Positions 26,662 through 32,505 of a DNA stretch of 32,505 nt are shown one piece after another. Source of the DNA: CAZGMJ01 sp964526785 (GTDB lineage: Bacteria > Planctomycetota > Phycisphaerae > Sedimentisphaerales > Anaerobacaceae); the NCBI GenBank assembly GCA_964526785.1, contig CAZGMJ010000057.1, forward strand, positions 1-32,505, read 5' to 3'. Position 1 is the stretch's first letter. Every line of letters begins with the position of its first letter. The notes under the pieces were generated by a model that was not told the origin of the DNA, ran no database searches, and worked only from the letters and a program-made list of their open reading frames with translations. Made by a program: the position numbers and the translations under genes.

Positions 26662-28581
26662 GTGAAAGAAAAAGTCACATCGAGAATACTTATAAACGCA
26701 TTGATCGTCTTTTTAATAGCAGTAGCATTCGCCTTCTACCGGAGTTCGTCTGGTTTTGTTTGGGATGATTCGCACCACCTCACTACGAATGCCTTCGATG
26801 TAGATCAGCCACTTTCGATATCGAAGGAGGGTATCCTCAAACGCATTGTAGTTGATTCCTTTGGAAGCGTCACCAGATCCGGCTACCGTCCGCTTAGTGC
26901 CGCTATTGATTTGCTGGGCGTTTCGTTGTTTACGACTAGTCGTAAGTTTGCCCTCGCATGGTTTGTTGGTGTTGGAGTCGTGGTGGGGCTGCTTTCCGTG
27001 GCCGTATATGCGGTTGCCAGTCGTTATGTGCGTACCAAGACTGCTGCCGCTTTGGCCGTATTTCTATTCCTATGTTCATCTCCAGTTGTATCGGGCTCAT
27101 GGATTGTCTTTGCGGGCATTCAAGCAATAGTCCCATTGATAGTCTGCTCGGAGCTACTGCTGTACTGGAAGATCACCTCAACATCTCGATTTCGTCGAGT
27201 GTGCATAGTGCTTCTTTGTCTGCTCTATTTGGTTGGACCTTGGTTTCGGGAATTTATCGGAATGACCGCTCTGATGATTGTATTTCTGGAACTCAGGTCG
27301 CACAAACGGCTAACAATACTGACCTGTATCTCCGCAGCGTTTTTCCTGCACGCGCTTTATCCTACCGCGCTGGTGCACCTATTCTTTTTCGAAGATCTGC
27401 CGCTTGGTTCTATCTTCAGTCTTGGATCACTAGGTGATCAGATGGCGAGCACAGCAACTTCGAGTGGATGGATACGCAACACGATGCGTTCATTGAGATG
27501 GCAGGCTGGTGCTCATTACCTGACTCTCTTTGGACCACTCCTGCTATTCCTTCTGCTGCTCGACTATATTGTATACGCGCTCATCCAATTGAGACAGGAG
27601 ACAACCGCTCGATTGTCATTAGACCGTACCCCGGCAATCGTCCGAACTCCAGCAGCGACGTTCGCCCGCCTACTACCTACTGCGTATCTCACGGTGCTCA
27701 TCTTGGGAATGTCAGAGGTCTACAGCGCAAAGGTTTTATGGCTGGTTCTTGTTCTTCTGTTTGCGTTTCAGGCTTTGCGGCAGGATGTTTTCCTTGCGAT
27801 ATGGTTCCTCCTGTTCTTCTTGCCCTTTCTCCGGGTCTTTACCGAACAGGTCCATCTCGCATACTGCATGCTTCCCGCATCCATTATTGCTGCGGGGACC
27901 ATTGAAAGGATGTACTTTGGCCTAAGCCTGGACCGTCAGTGTCGTCTGATTCGTTGCCTGCGATATGGTTTATGCGCTATCGTGCTGATCAGTGGTATCG
28001 ACCATGGATTGAATGTCTATGGCAGCCACAGGGTCGTTAACGGTGTGTATGACGGTACTGTGGCAGCGGCCAAGTGGCTGCGCAAGAATGTCCCGGAGAA
28101 TTCGATTGTGGTGGCAAATGCCATTCATTGTGAAGATATGAGATTTTTTTGTAACGATTGGATTGAGATATATTACACAGTTCGTGCGGGCCTTGCTCGC
28201 CCCGAGTCCGGGGAAATGATAGACCCAAACAATCTCCAGAGGCTCTTAGAGCAGAGCTTGCCGCAACGGAAGGTATATTTCCTTGAATTGGATTTCGATT
28301 ATACGCCCAACAAGGTAAAGTATCATTCCCACAAATATGTGCGTGCCGGCGCTGTCAAGATGCGGGACCTGGGCATAATACACACAACGCAGATCAGCTA
28401 TCCTTTTCTCGATCCATTCAAAGCCTGGATTCCGCGTGAATACGTTTCCTTCCTGGGGCCGCCGGACCTGGAAAACGATTTCTATCGGGGGCCCAGTCGA
28501 ACCGGGCGGCCTTTTGTTCGCGAAGTCTATGCGGATTACCATCTATACGAAGTAGTAGGTGAAGAAGTCAATATGCCATAG
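26662..28581 (+). CDS. Polytopic membrane protein, GT-C glycosyltransferase-like
   Basis: The 639-residue protein starts at GTG 26662; an in-frame TGA lies two codons upstream, and no ATG occurs until deep inside. Many transmembrane segments fill residues 8-470, followed by a soluble tail of about 160 residues. After TM1 comes FVWDDSHHLTTNAF (32-45), an acidic pair in the place where GT-C enzymes carry their catalytic DD/DE, so transfer of a lipid-linked sugar is a reasonable guess. The family assignment is weak. Codon use is visibly less GC-rich than the neighbours, hinting at transfer. It converges with the PQQ gene. Confidence 0.6.
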   Translation: MKEKVTSRILINALIVFLIAVAFAFYRSSSGFVWDDSHHLTTNAFDVDQPLSISKEGILKRIVVDSFGSVTRSGYRPLSAAIDLLGVSLFTTSRKFALAWFVGVGVVVGLLSVAVYAVASRYVRTKTAAALAVFLFLCSSPVVSGSWIVFAGIQAIVPLIVCSELLLYWKITSTSRFRRVCIVLLCLLYLVGPWFREFIGMTALMIVFLELRSHKRLTILTCISAAFFLHALYPTALVHLFFFEDLPLGSIFSLGSLGDQMASTATSSGWIRNTMRSLRWQAGAHYLTLFGPLLLFLLLLDYIVYALIQLRQETTARLSLDRTPAIVRTPAATFARLLPTAYLTVLILGMSEVYSAKVLWLVLVLLFAFQALRQDVFLAIWFLLFFLPFLRVFTEQVHLAYCMLPASIIAAGTIERMYFGLSLDRQCRLIRCLRYGLCAIVLISGIDHGLNVYGSHRVVNGVYDGTVAAAKWLRKNVPENSIVVANAIHCEDMRFFCNDWIEIYYTVRAGLARPESGEMIDPNNLQRLLEQSLPQRKVYFLELDFDYTPNKVKYHSHKYVRAGAVKMRDLGIIHTTQISYPFLDPFKAWIPREYVSFLGPPDLENDFYRGPSRTGRPFVREVYADYHLYEVVGEEVNMP

Positions 28582-28792
28582 TTCGGATTGCTTTAACGTG
28601 TCTGCCTATTAAAAAGAGTCACTCGACACACACGGCGACACTGCCCCCTATGCAGTTGTTTTGCTGATCGTTTGCCGCAGGACAGAGCGCTACCGCTTAT
28701 TATATGCCGGACAAGCCCGGCGTATGCCTCTGGATTCTGCTCGTGGGGTTTCGCTCAAGCCCAACCAAGGCTGCAATGGCGTAATACGTGCA

Positions 28793-28814
28793 CCCTGCCG
28801 TGGCAAAAGCAGGG
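28793..28814 (-). terminator. Hairpin near the end of the PQQ gene
   Basis: CCCTGC/GCAGGG closes a 10-nt loop just downstream of the minus-strand stop at 28830. A near-identical element, CCTGCCGTGGAAAAACAGG, lies at 19899-19917 just downstream of the GH130 stop. No strong T run follows, so terminator function is tentative. Confidence 0.35.
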
Positions 28815-28829
28815 CACGGCGTATGGACC

Positions 28830-31800
28830 TCACTGTCTTGCGCCGAAGCAGCGGAGCTTACCATCTCGTGTTGCAATATACAACCGCCCCCCGGCCACGG
28901 CCAAGCTATCCCATACCGGTGCGGCATCGAGTTGATACGCGGCAAGTTTTTCGCCAGTTTCGGCCGATGCAGCCCATAGCATGCCGCCCATGCGTCCTTC
29001 GTATCCTTTGGCCAAGTCATCGGCGGGAAATGCCACGGGTGTGCCTGCGACGAACAGGACATTTCCGGCCAGCGCCATCGCCTTGCCGGTTAGCGGGATG
29101 TTGACGCGCCAACGTTCCATCGCCGTGCTGCGCGGGACCGACCGTTTCGTGCTTTTACCAGGATCGACGTGGATTTTCGCGAGGTCTCCGGCGTACAGCG
29201 TGTAGCCTTTCAGCCGCGGGTCGAAGGTGGCGGTCCGGCTCGGCTGATATCCGCGGACCTCGTAAAACCGGGTGCCGTCACGAACCAGAATGTCGCCATG
29301 CACCGGCCCCCTCCCGGTGGCGATGTCGTAGCGGAGTGTGGTGTCAATCGTCCACCAACTGCGGTGATGCGGTGTCGGCTCGGTGAACCCGTGGGAGGTG
29401 ATCAGGTGCGATGGGGTAGCCCCATCGGCGCCGACCGGCTTGAGGTCCGGCGTGAAGGCCTCGTGTCGCAGAAACAGATGCCCGTTCTCAGCCAACAGAA
29501 CATCGCCCTTGTTGCCTTCAATGCCACCGGCTCCTGTTGCTCCCAGCGCTGTGACCCGACTGACGATCGGATGGCCGTCCTGACCATAGGGTCCGTACAG
29601 GTTCCTCTGATGGATCACTCGTCCGGTCCGTGAGTCGAGTCCGAAGAGGAACAGTCCGCCGTCCATGAATGAATTTCGGCCGGCCACGAAATATGCGAGG
29701 TTGTCAGAAACGAGGATGCTGCCACAGACCGGCCAGGCGGATTCTATCTGTTCGTAGGCGCAAATCAGCCGGTCGGGCAGAGCCTTGAAGCGCCAGATCA
29801 GCGCGCCGTCCGTTGCCCGCAGGCAATACACCCACCCGTCGTGGGAACCGAACAGCAATCGCCCCTGATACCAGGTGGGGGGCGAATCGACGCGCCCGCC
29901 GGTGGTATACGTCCATTGTGTCTCGCCGTTGGCGGCATTCAGGGCGCATACGGCATGCGCGTCCACGTCGGCGACGAACACCAGGCCCGCAGCAACCACG
30001 GGTGGGCTGGGATGAGTTGTGAGTTTGGTCTGCCAGCGTGGCTGCAGCGCGGCGGGCAAGCTTGTCGTGGTATGGCCGCTACGGCCGGAATTCCGGCGGT
30101 AGGTGGGCCAGTCGGCCTCGGCGGGCGATGGTTCGATGGCGGCCGTGTAGGCCGGTCCTTTTTCGAGCTGTGGAGCGACGGCGACCGCGATGGGTTGGGC
30201 GGACGATTTCAGGTCCGGATCGGTCGCCAGTGCGTTGAAGGCGCCCAGTTGGACCTTGTTCGCACACGAACAGGCCGGCGGACCTGCGTAGAGCAGTCCG
30301 TTGCATGGCAGGAAGCCAATCCCGCAGGTGCTGCGGGCCCAGGGGTTCGGGAACTCCCCAGAGCCGTCCATTGCCAGAAAATCGGTGCCGCCAGTGACCG
30401 AATTGATGTACCAGCGATTCGTGATGCGGTTGCGGTAACAGCGATCATGGCCCATCGGACCGGTCATCTTCTGGGTCAGCTTATTCACCTGTGCGCCGGT
30501 GCGCCGGTCATAGGCCTTGTCGTTAGCGGTCCATACGGCACCGGCGGCCAGAAACACGTCCGGTGCTTTGAAATGATTCATGCGCGTCGCACCGCTCCAG
30601 AGTTTCTCCCCGTCGGTCAGTGCGAATGCGGTCAGTGCCTGGCGATCAGCAAGGTACACTGCCTCATCGGTCAGCACCAGCGACACCGAGGTGCCCGGCA
30701 CCAATCCGAGCTGCTGTCCGTTGTTGTTGCGGCCTGCAAGTGAAATTCTGCAGGGTACACGCCAGCGTTCGACGCCGGTTTGTCGATTGAGACAAATCAG
30801 AGAGTCGGCGGCACAGTAGACCGCGTGAGAGCCGCGAACGGCCAGCGATGCACCCTGATACGCCCGCGTGGCGTCGCCCTGCTTGCGCCACAGTTCACGG
30901 CCCGAGGCGGTATCGAGTGCGACGATGCTGCTCTGCGGATTCTTGAGTTTCGGGATCTCCGGGCCGTAGGTGTGCTTGGCGAATGCGCTCGAGCCTATCG
31001 TACCGCGGGGGTTGCCGATGCCGGCGGTGTCGAACGGGTCGCCCAGCACGATGTACAGGACGCCCCGGTCATAGACAAATTCCTGGGTGCGTTCGGTGCC
31101 GGGGTAGCGTTTGAGGATCCGGCCGGTGAGGGCGTCGAAGACGGTGATCGGTGCATCGAGGCCCGGCGTACAATAGACTTTGTCAGAGAGGGCGACAAGC
31201 TGGCGCTGCAGTTGGGTCGGCGTGTACTTGATGTAGATGTTGATCGGCTGCCAATCGGGAAATGGGTGACGCCAGAGTTCGATGCCGTTGAAGGCGTCGC
31301 GGCATATCAGCGAGAATTTGCCCGGCAATGCCGGGTGCTCGGCCGAGGCGTGATCCTCAATACTGTACAACCGGCCGCCTGCCGAGACCAGGCTGTTCAT
31401 GGACGGTAGAGACAGATGCGAGCGGCTCCACTGCGGCTCGGCAATCCACTGGAAATGCCGGGGCGGCCCGACCAGATCGTCGTTGGCCACCGCGTTGTTG
31501 TCCGCACCGTGATAGTGCTGTTGCCACTCGTCCATCTCCTTCGGACGCGGCTTGACGGTCTTCTTCCCGCCGATCAACGCTACCCCATGTGGCGCCAGCA
31601 CTCGCAGCACTTCGGCCATCGGCAATTTGCCGAGGTCGTCCGCGACAAACAGGTTCACAAGATTGTCCACGTATGGCAGGCGATTGTCCGTCCACGTCTG
31701 GGCCGTCACCTTGCCGTAAAGGCCGAGTGATTGGATTGTCTTGCGGGCCGCTTTCACATCGGCGTCCAGACCCTGCACAATGCAATTGTCATTCGCCCTG

Positions 31801-32015
31801 AGTGCGGCAGTGAGCTTCCCGTCACCGCAACCGAGATGAACGATCAGACCTCCTTCGATGCCGGCCGCATCCAGGATCTGTCCGGCCTTCTGTTCGTAAC
31901 CGGCCGGGGCACAAAGCGCGCCGACCGGCAACAACAATCCGATAGCTATGCCCAGCCAACACCGCGAAATGCCAGCATGCCCGACAGTTGCTGCAATCTT
32001 TTGGATGAGTCTCAT
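28830..32015 (-). CDS. Exported methyltransferase-like / PQQ beta-propeller fusion
   Basis: The 1061-residue protein is read from ATG 32015, which has GAGG upstream and begins the signal peptide (1-37, core CWLGIAIGLLLPVGALCAP). The open frame extends to 32123 without a better site. Residues 45-155 have the class I methyltransferase layout: VHLGCGDGKLTAAL at 59-72 (SAM loop I), GLDAD at 82-86 and a final ALIGG strand. A DEWQQHYHGADNNAV linker (162-176) follows, then a long PQQ-type propeller with many blades such as VFDALTGRILKRYP and YCLRATDGALIWRFK. It should act outside the cytoplasm. Function is unknown. Similar fusions are common in Planctomycetota. Confidence 0.75.
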   Translation of the reverse strand: MRLIQKIAATVGHAGISRCWLGIAIGLLLPVGALCAPAGYEQKAGQILDAAGIEGGLIVHLGCGDGKLTAALRANDNCIVQGLDADVKAARKTIQSLGLYGKVTAQTWTDNRLPYVDNLVNLFVADDLGKLPMAEVLRVLAPHGVALIGGKKTVKPRPKEMDEWQQHYHGADNNAVANDDLVGPPRHFQWIAEPQWSRSHLSLPSMNSLVSAGGRLYSIEDHASAEHPALPGKFSLICRDAFNGIELWRHPFPDWQPINIYIKYTPTQLQRQLVALSDKVYCTPGLDAPITVFDALTGRILKRYPGTERTQEFVYDRGVLYIVLGDPFDTAGIGNPRGTIGSSAFAKHTYGPEIPKLKNPQSSIVALDTASGRELWRKQGDATRAYQGASLAVRGSHAVYCAADSLICLNRQTGVERWRVPCRISLAGRNNNGQQLGLVPGTSVSLVLTDEAVYLADRQALTAFALTDGEKLWSGATRMNHFKAPDVFLAAGAVWTANDKAYDRRTGAQVNKLTQKMTGPMGHDRCYRNRITNRWYINSVTGGTDFLAMDGSGEFPNPWARSTCGIGFLPCNGLLYAGPPACSCANKVQLGAFNALATDPDLKSSAQPIAVAVAPQLEKGPAYTAAIEPSPAEADWPTYRRNSGRSGHTTTSLPAALQPRWQTKLTTHPSPPVVAAGLVFVADVDAHAVCALNAANGETQWTYTTGGRVDSPPTWYQGRLLFGSHDGWVYCLRATDGALIWRFKALPDRLICAYEQIESAWPVCGSILVSDNLAYFVAGRNSFMDGGLFLFGLDSRTGRVIHQRNLYGPYGQDGHPIVSRVTALGATGAGGIEGNKGDVLLAENGHLFLRHEAFTPDLKPVGADGATPSHLITSHGFTEPTPHHRSWWTIDTTLRYDIATGRGPVHGDILVRDGTRFYEVRGYQPSRTATFDPRLKGYTLYAGDLAKIHVDPGKSTKRSVPRSTAMERWRVNIPLTGKAMALAGNVLFVAGTPVAFPADDLAKGYEGRMGGMLWAASAETGEKLAAYQLDAAPVWDSLAVAGGRLYIATRDGKLRCFGARQ

Positions 32016-32505
32016 ATGGCCAACCTCATTTCGACAAGAGTCTATGTCAATGTGTGTCGTCCCAGAGTTGTTAGACACTGGATATAGCACAATCATAATG
32101 CTGTTTTCTGCTTCGAACTGCAAGCATTTCTACGAATCTGGGCAGGTGTCTACGTAACTACAATGGGAATCGGGGGCTTTTGGCGATGGGAAATGTGTTG
32201 GGTAAATCGTGGAAGCTGTCTTCGTAACTGCGATTTTATGCGAGACTTACAGCAATCACGCAGATTTCGTTCAGAAAAGACTTGCGCTTTTTCGAGTTCG
32301 TATTATTCGGATGCTGGTGACGAATCCACCTAAGAAATCGACAATTGCGGTATAGACAAGGGGCAGAGGTATATTGTGGTCGTGAAGAGAAGCGAGCTTT
32401 GGTACTTCACAGCGATCTTGAGTCTGCGACCGACAGGCGATATGATAGGGTCTAAGCTCGACTTTTGCCTTTTGGAATAGTTATGCTGCCTGACTCAGGT
32501 AGTCC
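32016..32505. other. Right-end gene-free stretch
   Basis: No gene is supported. A 56-codon plus-strand frame from 32163 lacks a ribosome site. A similar 13-nt string (TGTCTACGTAACT and TGTCTTCGTAACT) occurs near 32147 and 32218. An ATG at 32483 has a weak site and only 23 nt before the edge, so a gene entering from the right cannot be judged. Confidence 0.35.

Noticed and set aside
32016..32123. 36-residue N-terminal extension of the PQQ fusion
   Set aside because: The signal peptide and GAGG site point to ATG 32015.
32163..32333. Small plus-strand gene near the right edge
   Set aside because: It has no ribosome site or promoter and no recognisable product.

Overview
The window looks like a chromosomal segment of a Planctomycetota bacterium, most likely of the Phycisphaerae/Sedimentisphaerales type. 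This is inferred from gene style only: a methyltransferase-like domain fused to an exported PQQ propeller, a PEP-CTERM protein, a dockerin-like C-terminus on a giant beta-helix protein, an exported toroid-type lyase and a YVTN-propeller/cytochrome c protein. Most genes are GC-rich. The left 3.3 kb and the 26.6-28.6 kb gene are visibly less so. No rRNA, tRNA, CRISPR array or complete insertion sequence was seen.

Left end (1-4.05 kb). A large minus-strand gene with no stop codon inside the window starts at 3286 and runs off the left edge. It is open for 1095 codons. It begins with a SIR2-type NADase domain (GAGAS, TTNAD, HLHG, VGYG) and continues as a helical, solenoid-like region, the architecture of SIR2 anti-phage effectors. 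Between it and the next gene lies a plus-strand unit: a near-consensus sigma-70 promoter, a ribosome binding site and ATG, then four degenerate 31-nt repeats spaced 93, 93 and 96 nt apart.

Centre (4.05-18.5 kb). In order: a polytopic family-39-type glycosyltransferase (minus), an exported heparinase/alginate-lyase-like protein (minus), a divergent exported YVTN-propeller/triple-CxxCH cytochrome (plus), a PhoD-like exported metallophosphatase (minus), a 1463-residue mosaic surface protein (plus) and panB (minus). Several have readable sigma-70 promoters. Two have the -10 box so close to the ATG that a leaderless mRNA is predicted.

Right (18.5-32.5 kb). An orphan intrinsic terminator suggests a small RNA. 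It is followed by a structured gene-free stretch and a PEP-CTERM protein with two hairpins in its leader. Next come a GH130 glycosidase/phosphorylase and an MsbA-like ABC exporter with a PDZ-like insertion (minus), divergent from a glyoxalase-II-like hydrolase. A tight cluster follows: an exported protein of unknown function, an ECF sigma factor overlapping it by 40 nt, and a zinc-finger anti-sigma factor. The window ends with a polytopic GT-C-like protein and a 1061-residue exported methyltransferase-like/PQQ fusion.

The gene set as a whole points to cell-envelope glycan work (transfer, lyase, GH130, exporter), large exported or surface proteins and local sigma-factor control, with an accessory defence gene at the left edge. 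Links between neighbours are inference except where the sequence shows overlap or shared promoters.
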